Positions 1 through 9,486 of a stretch of DNA of 39,139 nt are shown one piece after another. The position numbers and the translations under genes are program-made. Positions within the stretch are counted from its first letter, which is position 1. Each line of letters starts with the position of its first letter. The notes below the pieces were generated by a model that was given only the letters and a program-made list of their open reading frames with translations, was not told the DNA's origin and did no database searches. This DNA comes from Purshia tridentata (Eukaryota > Streptophyta > Magnoliopsida > Rosales > Rosaceae): the NCBI GenBank assembly GCA_003254885.1, contig QANT01006174.1:1-39139 (forward strand). The letters run 5' to 3'.

Positions 1-91
1 CATATATAAATATTTAAGGATGAAAATTGCAAATGAACAAAAATTCAAGGATCAAAATTAGAAATGGACAGAAACCCAATGACCAAAACTA

Positions 92-181
92 GAATTTTGA
101 AACCATGAGGATCAAACTTGTTTTTTGAGTAAAATCGAAATTTTGAAACCATGAGGACCAAATTTGTTTTTGGAGTAAAAC
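92..181. repeat. Two tandem ~45-bp copies in a CYP707A intron
   Basis: Positions 92-136 and 137-181 are adjacent direct copies built around ATTTTGAAACCATGAGGA, with a few substitutions between them. They lie in the intron before the first visible CYP707A exon. The wording resembles the degenerate filler often seen in plant dispersed repeats, but I cannot name a family. Confidence 0.7.
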
Positions 182-390
182 ACAGGGACTAAATCGTATT
201 TAACCCTGTGGAAAAAAGCTAAAAGACTTTATGAGTTTATGGGTGAAAACTTTAACTAGCCAAAAAATTTTTATGGGTAAATTTGCTTAAACAGTGTAAA
301 ATCTGGATGGTAAGTGTGCAAAATAGCCTTATCTTTAATTATTAAGATGCTAGTTAATTAATATGTACTTATTAACGGCTTAATTTGCAG

Positions 391-1749
391 GCAGAGCAGA
401 AAGCAATTTGGGAATCAAATGAAGAAGGTAAAAAAGCTTTGAGCTGGGCACAGACGAGAAACATGCCAATTAGTTACAAGGTGTGTACATGCATGCACTG
501 CTGTCTGATAAGAAATTATATATATACTTACAAAATTTTTTTCTGCAGAGAACTGGTTAATTTATTCATGAATCTTGATCCACATTTATTAATTTCTATC
601 AAAAGAAAGTAAATTTTGTTTTTGTCGATCACATGTACTTTGCCAACAAAGCATGGGTTGTATAAGATTTGATTTGTTGCTAACTACAGGAATTATATAT
701 GTACTATTATCAGGTTATGTTAGAGAGTTTAAGAATGGCCAGCATTATATCTTTTGCATTTAGAGAGGCAGTGGTTGATGTGGAATACAAAGGTAAATTG
801 TTTAACTCTTGTAAAATGTGTATATTACAACTAATGATCACCACAATCCCTAGTTTTAAGTATGAAAGCGTACATTAATTTCTCCATCTAGGAAATGACT
901 TGTTGGTGTATGATTGGTGTTGGAATATGTGGCAGGGTACAAGATTCCAAAAGGTTGGAAAGTGATGCCTTTGTTCAGGAACATTCATCACAATCCAGAA
1001 GTTTTTACTGATCCTCAGAAATTCGATCTTTCTAGATTCGAGGTATGTAGACTGTTGCTGTTGCTGTTCTCCCCCACACCACGTACCTTTTTTCACTATA
1101 CATTTATTATTTACATATCTTTTGTAATTAAATTTATTATAAAAAGATAAAAATATTAAAGAAAAAAAATAGAGTAACCATGGCAGGCTCATGAAATAAT
1201 TACTTCTTGCTATCTTATGAAATTATTTGTTTGGAAGTGAAAACATCTTTGATGTTTTAACTCGTCTTCGATGCTTAACTATATATAGGTTGCACCAAAG
1301 CCAAATACATTTATGCCATTTGGCAGTGGAGTGCATGCCTGTCCAGGAAATGAGCTTGCCAAGCTGGAAATGCTGGTTATGATGCACCATTTAGTCACCA
1401 ATTTCAGGTATTTTATAAATTATGTTCAATTTCAGTACTCATCATCTGCCTTCGATAAAACATTAGTGTTTGGATATAATATAATCTATTCCTATTCCAA
1501 CCTATTCAAAAATGAAAAATATATACTTTGTTCCTTTTTATCTTAATCATGTTCAAACCATGCACATATTTAGCTTAATTAGTTTCTGCTAGATATATGT
1601 ATATATAATTATTGATTAGAATAAAACTTTGGTGTTGTTGTTGCAGGTGGGAAGTAGTAGAACCCCACAGTGGGGTTCAGTATAGCCCATTCCCAGTGCC
1701 TCTGCATGGACTCCTAGTCAAGTTTTGGAAGGAATCAGCAATTAACTAG
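391..1749 (+). CDS. CYP707A: Abscisic acid 8'-hydroxylase (cytochrome P450 CYP707A), 3' part only
   Basis: This is the C-terminal part of a P450 that hydroxylates abscisic acid at C-8', the main step of ABA breakdown; the family is ER-anchored. Five exons are visible: 391-480, 714-792, 936-1042, 1289-1407 and 1647-1749 (TAG stop), all bounded by GT-AG and in phase. They encode the region starting [15 protein letters not shown], the K-helix ESLR, the block [20 protein letters not shown], and the heme-binding loop [16 protein letters not shown] with its ligand cysteine. The ending [16 protein letters not shown] is typical of CYP707A. The N-terminal half lies to the left of the window, and bases 1-390 are intron. 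The heme loop and K-helix are intact, so nothing suggests a pseudogene. The subfamily member (A1 to A4) cannot be settled from this part. Confidence 0.93.
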
Positions 1750-2269
1750 CTATGGAAGGGACTACTCATTATCATGAATTCATGATTGACAGCTGAAATG
1801 CCATACCCTCTTCCCCAAATTGACTTTTTCTCATAGTCTTTATTTTTGGCTAGCTTCCTTTCGTTTTTACTTACCCCCCTCCTTATATTATTAGAGAGTG
1901 GTAAGATGCCCTATTTTCCAACTTTTTGATATGTTTATTAATCTCAAGTGTACTTCTGCAGCCTGCATTTAATTTTACCAATAACATTTATCTTTCACTT
2001 TGTATTGTTCTATGGTTTCTTGGATTTGCAATTGACCTGTTGGAAAGCAGAACTGATAGACACCAATTTATTGGAAATTTAAGGCAATGATATTGTTAAA
2101 CAGACGCAAGCAAATCATAAGAGATGTATAAGTCTCATCCAAAATCTGCCAAAATATACAATTTGCTAACAGAGAATGTAAAACGCACAAGGGAGATCCA
2201 TATATTAGTATATTACAATCTGTATGCTAAGCAAATTGGTCCAAAGTACTCACCAATATACGTATTAAT
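1750..2269. other. Convergent 3' spacer between CYP707A and thioredoxin-like 4
   Basis: This 520-base AT-rich stretch separates two genes that end towards each other. It should hold both 3' UTRs and polyadenylation regions. I see no additional coding exon, RNA gene or repeat. Confidence 0.6.
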
Positions 2270-3322
2270 TTACAGATTGAAGTCTGTAGGTGTGTATTTA
2301 CGAATGGCAGCAAGGATCCTCTCTTTGTCTCTGGTTGGGAATGCTTCCACTAGGGTCCCGTCTTTATAGAAATGGAAGAGAGGCACCGTCTGCAACATTT
2401 CATTCCATCTTAAATTTAGAGCCAGAATAGGGATTACAAAGATAGATTTAGAGTTGAAATGATGCAGAAACCAAACAGTTATAAATTAAGATGAGAGAAA
2501 TGAAAGAGAATAGCTTATATATATTTAATGTGCATGTTGCAATCCAGTGTCATGGATTCAGCTGTACAAAATGCAGAGAACATATTTCTGAGCAAGAAAA
2601 CTAAGTTAACAAGAGGTTTAGTACAGCATGATTGCTCTACAATATAGTATAATCTGCTATTAACATATAAGGTGGGGAGATTTACCTTAATTCTAAGTCG
2701 TTCAGCAACCTCAGATTGTTCATCATACTCATCCATTACCTGCAGTAAATAGCCTTTTACAACTACATATTGAGTTGATAAAAGAAAGTTCAACATGCCC
2801 TTGTAATGGTCAAATAAGCAGAACTAGTATAATACTCACATTATGCTTTAAGAAGATTACTCCAGCGTCTCCCTCACCAGATCCCTTGCATAATTTTGAA
2901 AAACCTTGCTCTATATACTTGCAGCTTCCGCATGCAGTGCGATAAAAATCTACAACAACCAAAGAATGGTTTTCTTTGGCCATTTCAAGAATTTTGAAGA
3001 ACTCCTCGTCGGTTCTAAATTCTTTAACGCAATCAACTGGACAGAGATCATCATCCTCATCTGACAATTCTCCTTGGTTTCCATCAGCCGCTCTAACCTT
3101 TAACAAAGGTCCAAATCTGTGGCTACATTTTAAAACTTCCAAACCTGCAAGTTTACTGCTAGATGGAATTTTGGCCCTCACAAGACATAATCTAACATGT
3201 GTTCTACCAGCAAGTGAGCAGAGAATTGCAGAGGGACTTCTTGAACCATGTTTTCTGTTCGGTTTTGTTCTGAAATTGAATGAGGCCTCGGCCTTGCTAT
3301 AAAGAATGTTGTGCCTTTGCAT
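2270..3322 (-). CDS. Thioredoxin-like 4, chloroplastic (CGSC active site)
   Basis: Three exons on the minus strand: 3322-2840, 2739-2686 and 2389-2270 (TAA), giving 218 residues. The ATG at 3322 is the first ATG of the open frame; the frame stays open upstream to 3370 but only from a TTG. Residues 1 to about 80 are basic and rich in Ser/Arg, as in a plastid transit peptide. A thioredoxin fold follows: LVVVDFY, then the active site TACGSCKYIEQGF with Cys131 and Cys134, and near the end TVPLFHFYKDGTLVEAF with the cis-proline. The active site is CGSC rather than the canonical WCGPC. This matches plant thioredoxin-like 4 (from memory, At1g07700), a poorly characterised plastid relative. An upstream 5' UTR exon ending near 4161 is plausible (see the promoter entry). 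Confidence 0.88.
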
Positions 3323-4650
3323 TTGAACAAATAAAAAATCTCCAAAACAACAATGTATATACAGCTTCAAATGAAGATTGACAACCCAAACAGTCCTTTG
3401 GTGGATGAGCTATTTATTGATCTTCGACATATTTTTTACTTTCCACCATATTCTAGTACTGGCTGAGTTGAAAAAACAGAAACATCAGGACGTTTTTGTT
3501 AGAAGATTACACTAAGTTTCAAAGCAGAATCCAAAATCAACCTACTAGTGTCTAATAACACAAAATAAAGCCTTAAATTAGATATATGTATCACAGTATG
3601 GAGTTTACTGTGATATGCAAATAACCACAGACTCCATTTTGAGCTCTATCAAGAGATTAAAATCAGATGATAGTAAGTCCGCACAAATAAAAGAGATTTT
3701 AATACAAGTGAAGAGATAAGGAAAAAGAATTTACTGGGAACCACATTATATTTTGCCTAAAACTTTCAAATGGGTCAAAAGCCAATGATATGGTAGCCCA
3801 ATTTTCATTTTAATATTTAAACTATCAGACAGTTGGGGCACTCCATGAGTACATATATTTGATAATTAATTCATCAAAACCACTAACACACTACCTAATG
3901 AACTTGTTCATATCCATATTCCATAGTAAATACAAGCCAAGAAAACTGTACCACCACTTCACATTTACCATATGGCAATTTCAAATGCAGAGAACGCAGT
4001 TGATTAAATTATACTCAGAATACCATATAAGAAAATGATTGTAACAAAGTCAGCATGTATACAAAGTCACGTATATACTCATACAGGTATATAATTCAAG
4101 TCGAATGCAGAAGATGAACAAGACATGGAGTTAAAAGAAGGTGATTGGGGGATAAGTTTACCTCCGGCAGGTGATGATGAGCCGCGTGGCGTGCTTTGCC
4201 ATATCTCAATTCCGAATATGCTGCGAATGAGAAGAGGACACGACATTTCCATATCGACTTTCCTGTGCATGCTCCTAGTTGGGCTTTCAATCATGGGCCG
4301 ATACATATCTTTCTTTCTTCCAAATGGGCTGAGCCCATTTCGGTGTAATAATAGTATACGAACCACCTTCCAAAAATAATATATTACGTCAGCCCGATCC
4401 ACTTCAAAGTACCAGAAAGGGAAGGTGTTGGAATGCGTGCCCTGGTCCCTCACCTGACACCTGATTTCTGCGCGGTTTGTTGGAGCCTGATCAATGACAA
4501 TTAAATTGGGGCTAATTGACAAACCAAGCACCCCTTCCCATACGCTAGCGGCTACCATTATTAAAACGGCGTAGTTCCGAGGCGGTTTTTGGTTCAATCT
4601 TCGTAGAATTGTAGACAAAAGGGAGAGGCGAAGAGCGCGAGGAAGAAACA
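3323..4650. promoter_or_regulatory. Divergent promoter region with a cluster of site II (TGGGCY) motifs
   Basis: This stretch lies between the head-to-head thioredoxin-like 4 (-) and SCP2 (+) genes. Four site II motifs fall within about 60 bases: TGGGCT at 4280-4285, TGGGCC at 4294-4299, TGGGCT at 4325-4330 and the reverse form AGCCCA at 4332-4337. The last two form the palindrome ATGGGCTGAGCCCAT. Site II motifs are bound by TCP factors and are common in promoters of organelle and housekeeping genes. On the minus strand, a good splice donor (CCGGAG then GTAAAC) near 4161 suggests a 5' UTR exon and a long leader intron for the thioredoxin gene. Between 3400 and 4080 I see only AT-rich sequence. 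The transcription starts are inferred. Confidence 0.55.
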
Positions 4651-5113
4651 ATGGGTAGCAGCAGTGATCAGCTGAAGTCGGAGGCCTTGCTGGAGTTGAT
4701 GAAGGAGCACCTGGCCACCGACGCCGGCAAAGAAATCACTAAGAAGGTCGGACTCGTCTACCAGATCAACATCGCGCCCAAGAAAATCGGATTCAACGAG
4801 GTGGTTTTCACCGTTGATCTCAAGAAAGGGGAGGTCAAGAAAGGTAAGGGTTTCTGATTTTTCTGATATTCTGATTCGTTTGTGTTATGAAAGATGAGAC
4901 CTTTACTGAAATTGAAGCTGAAATTCAGGGCCATATGAAGGAGGAAAGCCTGATGCGACCTTTTCGTTTAAAGATGATGATTTCGTGAAGGTTGCGTTGG
5001 GGAAGATGAACCCGCAAATTGCTTTCATGAGGGGTGCAATGAAGATTAAGGGGAGTCTGAGTGCAGCCCAGAAATTTACTCCGGACATTTTCCCCAAGCC
5101 TTCCAAGATGTGA
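4651..5113 (+). CDS. SCP2: Sterol carrier protein 2 (SCP2), peroxisomal
   Basis: Two exons, 4651-4843 and 4929-5113 (TGA), encode 125 residues, the usual size of stand-alone plant SCP2. The protein is a small lipid-transfer and lipid-binding domain. It carries the family blocks AGKEITKKVGLVYQINIAPKK, FSFKDDDFVKVALGKMNPQ and GAMKIKGSLSAAQKF. The last three residues are SKM, a variant of the type 1 peroxisomal targeting signal (SKL), so import into peroxisomes is expected. The ATG at 4651 is used because the coding block begins there with the characteristic LKSEALLELMKEHL, and a purine-rich leader precedes it. The gene is divergent from thioredoxin-like 4. Confidence 0.95.
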
Positions 5114-6773
5114 CAACTTTGACTTGTTGTGAGCATGTGCCACATAAATTTGCATTAGGGGCTTGCTTATTAGCCTTATTTGCTTCAAAATTAATTTCTC
5201 AAATACTAGTTGCTATTGTAGCTTCAACTGGAAGAGTTTAGTTTTCCATTAAGCTAAAACAAGGAATCAGTTTAAAACTTTAAGCTTGTCTTTGGTAGTA
5301 GGACCATGCATCATTTATACTTGATCAATAAGCTGTTCCTATTAGAAGAAGGCTTCTTAATTATCTCTGGCACTGAGCTTGTTTTTATTATGTTATCCAT
5401 GTGCTTTCTGCTGTGCCTTTGTATGCCCTGCCTGTTAGTTGCTGTATATTTTGCCTTCAAATCTGCTTTCTGCTTCTATTTATGTTTATAGTCATAGCTT
5501 GGGCAAATATGTTGTGATGGTTACTTGGGTTGGCTTGAGGAGTTAGATTAGCTGCCAGATGTGTCTTTCAGTAATTAAAATCAGATGATATCTTTAGACT
5601 GCATCAAAAGCGACTCTTACTAAATGTTTTCAGTTGGTTTCTTTCCGCCACTCTTATTATCTGATCAAGTTGGGCAATCTGAGTCTGAAGTTTTAACATA
5701 ACAGTACGTGCAAAGCGCAACAAGGTATGCAAACTAAGAAAGCCCACCCATAAAGATCGAGCCTCCCCGCTCCAATTGTTTGTTTCATGCATGCTGCCTA
5801 ACATTCTGAATACTAATCGCACTTGGCAATTTCCTAGGTAAGTAATCATATAACACCCACTTTATCATATAAGTCTAGTGAGTAATCCTATAACACCCAC
5901 ATTCTCTCCCTCTGCACTCTCTGTCTCTCTTCCCTCCAAGATAAACACTTTCGTCAATATGCCTTCCAAAGCGCTGACCAACCATTTACCTGCAAACTCA
6001 TTGCAACCAAAATAGTTGAGTTTCAAAGTGCATAAGGCATCAAATTCAACCTTTTTTTTTTATAATCAGAGAAGCATTTCTATAAAACACAATTGATAGC
6101 CATGTTTCAAATAACTTTAGAATTTGATTTATAATATTAACAGAATGAGGTTACCAACCTGTAGAATCTGATATTTGGGTTTAAACCAACAGCAATCTCC
6201 CTTCGAATTTTAATATCAGAAAATTATTTGTTCAGACCAGACTGCCATATTATCTCTGCAAGAACAGGATCATTCACAGAGATTCTATCATTGTCTCTAT
6301 ACGCTTCACCTTTTGTTGGGCGAGAGAAAGGGAGAGAAAGAAGAGAGAGTAAAAAAAAGAGATGAGCATTGGGGAGGGTTGTGCAGTCACTGCAATGGTG
6401 TGAAAAAAGAAAATTGAAGAAGAAAAAATCTGAGCCATAAAAAAATTACACAGCCCTGGCAGAGAAGCCGGGGCAGACGATCCGGGTCCTTATCATATAG
6501 TGCTAGTCTTCCTAGACATTTGTTACTTTCATTTGCACTTGGACAAGTCTACTCTCTTGTTAGGAATGTCTCATTCTCGTCGTTGTCCTCTTTTGATTTT
6601 TCTCTGCGCTCGATCTGCGCCTGCTTCAATTTCCACACACATTTCTAAAATCATGCACCACCAGTCACGAGCATCGATCTAACATGTGTGACTTTACAAA
6701 TTCAACTCAACCAGACATGAACTTAAATCTCCACCAAGTATCTACGTCTCACACGTAAACTATAGAAATCACC
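5114..6773. other. Spacer between SCP2 and alpha-amylase
   Basis: The first few hundred bases should be the SCP2 3' UTR. The block 6300-6440 is strongly purine-rich (GAGAGAAAG runs) and lies within the last 500 bases before the amylase ATG. A minus-strand open frame of 81 codons at 5604-5849 has balanced-looking composition, but I recognise no family in it. No complete gene, RNA gene or mobile element was recognised. Confidence 0.5.
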
Positions 6774-8510
6774 ATGGTGAACTTCCTCCCACTGTTCTGC
6801 TTCTGCCTCTGCCTCTGCATTTCTCTCTTCCCCTCCTTCGCAACCCCGGCTGTGTTATTTCAGGTAATCGAAAGGGTCCATCTGGTAACGTTTTCGTTTA
6901 TATATGATTCTAGATGTTGACGAAAGAGGTTGATGATACATATGATAGGGGTTCAATTGGGAATCAAGCAAAAAGGGGGGATGGTACAACACACTCAAGA
7001 CCACCATTCCTGAACTTGCCGACTCTGGAATTACCCATGTCTGGCTTCCTCCTCCTTCTCACTCTAATTCAACTGAGGGTACGTACTATCTCTACGGTAC
7101 CGACCTCTCATTTTCATTCCAAACTTAGTTTTCAAAAATTTTCTTTCTTATTTCATCGATAAATATCAAAGACGAAAACAACAAAAACAGTTTCCAGAAA
7201 GATACCAAATGCAAAACAAAACTCTCATCAAAATTTTGATACGTGCCCATTTTTCTAGGATACTACCCTGGAAGGCTATACGACCTGGACGCATCAAGCT
7301 ATGGAACCAAAGCCGAATTGAAATCCCTAATTGGTGCTCTGCACGAGAAGGGAATCAAAGCCATTGCCGACATAGTCATAAACCACAGAGCCGCCGTCAA
7401 ACAAGACGAGAAAGGAACATGGAGCATCTTCCAAGGCGGAACACCCGACGCCCCTTTCGACTGGGACGCGTCGCTGATTTGCAGAGACGACAACGACCAC
7501 CCTTTCGGAACCGGAAATCCTGACACCGGCGACAACTTTCCTTACACTTCCGACGTGGACCACACCAATCCCCGGCTGCAGGCCGAACTGTCCGACTGGT
7601 TGAACTGGTTGAAGACTGAAATCGGGTTCGACGGGTGGCGGTTGGATTACGTAATCGGGTTTGCCCCGGAATATAGCAAGCTCTACATGGAGCGGACTTT
7701 GCCTGAGTTTGCGGTCGCCGAGTACTGGCGGCAGAATCCATCGAAAGGGCAGGATGGTAAACTTGATCCAAACCAGGATGCGCATAGGAATGAAATAGCT
7801 AAGTTTGTTGAGGCTGCTGGTGGTGTTGTGACGGCGTTTGATCTGACGAGCAAGTATATAATGAATGTTGCGGTGAACGGCGAGCTCGGGCGGCTGAAGG
7901 ATTCAAACGGGAAGCCGCCGGGGTTGATCGGGATCAAGCCGGAAAGTGCTGTAACATTTATTGACAACCATGACACAGGGTCGCAATACATCTTGCCTTT
8001 CCCGCCTGATCAAGTCCTGCTTGGATACGCTTACATTCTCACCCATCCCGGCACCCCAAGCATAGTAAGTTACACTATCCATCTTAATCATTTGATTGAC
8101 AGTGCTCAAATTCCTTAATTTCGTCATTTTAAGTTACACTATCCATCTTAAGCATAGTAAGTTCACTATCCATCGGGATCAACCTTACCATATGTATAAT
8201 TGAATGTGGTCCATATTTGATTTATAACGTAATACTTGGTTGGATCCAGTTCTATGACCACCTTTTCGTGTGGGGCTGGACAAAGGAGCCTATACGCAAT
8301 TTGACTGCAATTCGAGCAAGGAATGGGATCAATGCCAAGAGCAGTGTGGAAATTTTAGCGGCGGAGGCTGATCTATATATGGCCAATATTGATGACAAGA
8401 TTATTATGAAGATTGGGCCCAAGGCGGACCTTGGAGACCTTGACCCGACAAAGTCAAACTTCCACGTTGCCACCAGTGGAGACAACTTTGCTGTGTGGGA
8501 GAGAAACTGA
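6774..8510 (+). CDS. AMY1: Secreted alpha-amylase, GH13 (AMY1 type)
   Basis: Four exons, 6774-6863, 6949-7078, 7259-8064 and 8250-8510 (TGA), encode 428 residues, close to plant family-one alpha-amylases. It hydrolyses internal alpha-1,4 bonds in starch. Residues 1 to about 24 form a hydrophobic Cys/Leu-rich signal peptide, so the enzyme should enter the secretory path. The mature start is VLFQGFNWES. GH13 conserved regions are present: DIVINH (about 111-116); [10 protein letters not shown] with the nucleophile Asp203; FAVAEYW with the acid/base Glu228; and FIDNHDTGS with Asp312. All three catalytic residues are intact. The C-terminal domain ends [11 protein letters not shown]...FAVWERN, as in AMY1. 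An AATAAA at 8560-8565 is a candidate poly(A) signal. Intron 3 contains a copy of its own donor region (see findings). Confidence 0.95.
8059..8175 (+). repeat. Short duplication copying the amylase exon 3 splice donor
   Basis: The sequence at 8059-8083, AGCATAGTAAGT followed by TACACTATCCATC, recurs at 8151-8174 with one base missing. A second partial copy (AAGTTACACTATCCATCTTA) lies at 8131-8150. The true donor is at 8065; the copied GTAAGT is at 8157-8162 inside intron 3. Use of the second donor would bring in an in-frame TAA at 8116-8118. Confidence 0.75.
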
Positions 8511-8806
8511 AACTCAATTTATATAGAAGGCTGCTTTATACATGTAATACTAATTTGAGAATAAAGCCTACTTACTGTTGGCTTAATTTGGTATTGCAGT
8601 AAAAAAAAACTGCATTGAAGTATTGAAGTAATAGAGTAATGAAATAAAACAGCTGTGAGTCTCTTTGTGTATGCTGAATAAAATTTGTATTAGTAGGCTA
8701 ATCTAATGCATTTCTCCTTATGCTGAATTTATAAGGAGAAATATAAATATGAAAAGGGTAAGACCAAAATGAACACAACATGTATAACATATATCTAATG
8801 TCAGAA

Positions 8807-9197
8807 ATCTTTCGACGAAGGATTTCTCATTTAGTGTTGAATGAGGGATCTTTTTGTGGTACTTATATGAGTTATTTTGTGTCAATCTGAATTGTTTTAT
8901 TTTTACTATTTCTATTGATAGATCATACTTGTAAAAATTAGCCAAATCAGAAATTATTTGCCAATCTAATTTTGATTGAACAATGGACGAACCAAATATT
9001 TTCAATAAAAAATTCATTTATTTGATCAAAGTTAGATAGACAAATAATTTTCAATTTGATTAATTTTTTTTAAAGATGATTTATTAATAGAAATATAAAA
9101 AATAAACGATTCAAATCGTCCACAAAACGACTTATATGGGTCTTACAAAAAAATCTCTCATATAACATTAAATGAGAGATCCTTCATTGGAAGGTGA
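8807..9197. mobile_element. Foldback (MITE-like) element with ~175-bp inverted arms
   Basis: The left arm, about 8807-8978, pairs with the reverse complement of the right arm, about 9024-9197. Matching landmarks include GAAGGAT followed by TCTCATTTA near 8817-8833 and its counterpart AAATGAGAGATCCTTC at 9170-9185. Another pair is TATTTCTATTGATAGATCAT on the left and ATGATTTATTAATAGAAATA on the right. Identity is imperfect, roughly three quarters by eye. Only about 45 bases of unpaired loop remain in the centre, and no transposase frame is present, so this is a non-autonomous foldback element. The outer ends are approximate and I could not identify a target-site duplication. It sits between the amylase and PPR genes. 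Confidence 0.7.
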
Positions 9198-9409
9198 ATA
9201 TATCTAAGGTACCATAAATGATCTATATCTACTTGTACCATGTCAAACACAATGTGTTATGAATCTTGCCAAATAGTATGCTATAAGATTTATATGAATA
9301 TTCAAACGGTATAAAAAAAAGATAGATGAATGAATATTCTTTTGTAAGGTGGACTTGTAAGGTGTAAATAAACATTATTAGCATGCTTACCTGAAAAAAC
9401 AAACATTAG

Positions 9410-9462
9410 CACGTGGGCTATGCAAAAATTATAAAAGAAGCTGCACGCACAAACTGCACGTG
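9410..9462 (+). promoter_or_regulatory. PPR gene core promoter: TATA box and two CACGTG G-boxes
   Basis: TATAAAA at 9430-9436 lies 51 bases ahead of the PPR ATG. CACGTG palindromes flank it at 9410-9415 and 9457-9462. The short predicted leader fits the position. G-boxes can bind bZIP or bHLH factors; their use here is inferred. Confidence 0.4.
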
Positions 9463-9486
9463 AAGTCTCGCGCCAAACTGCTGAGT

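Noticed and set aside
4079..4651. 190-codon minus-strand frame as a protein-coding gene
   Set aside because: It starts at a TTG, spans the divergent promoter and shows no family resemblance. Kept only as an observation.
7299..7991. Several minus-strand open frames across amylase exon 3
   Set aside because: They are antisense shadows of a GC-richer exon whose plus-strand frame has a full GH13 catalytic core.
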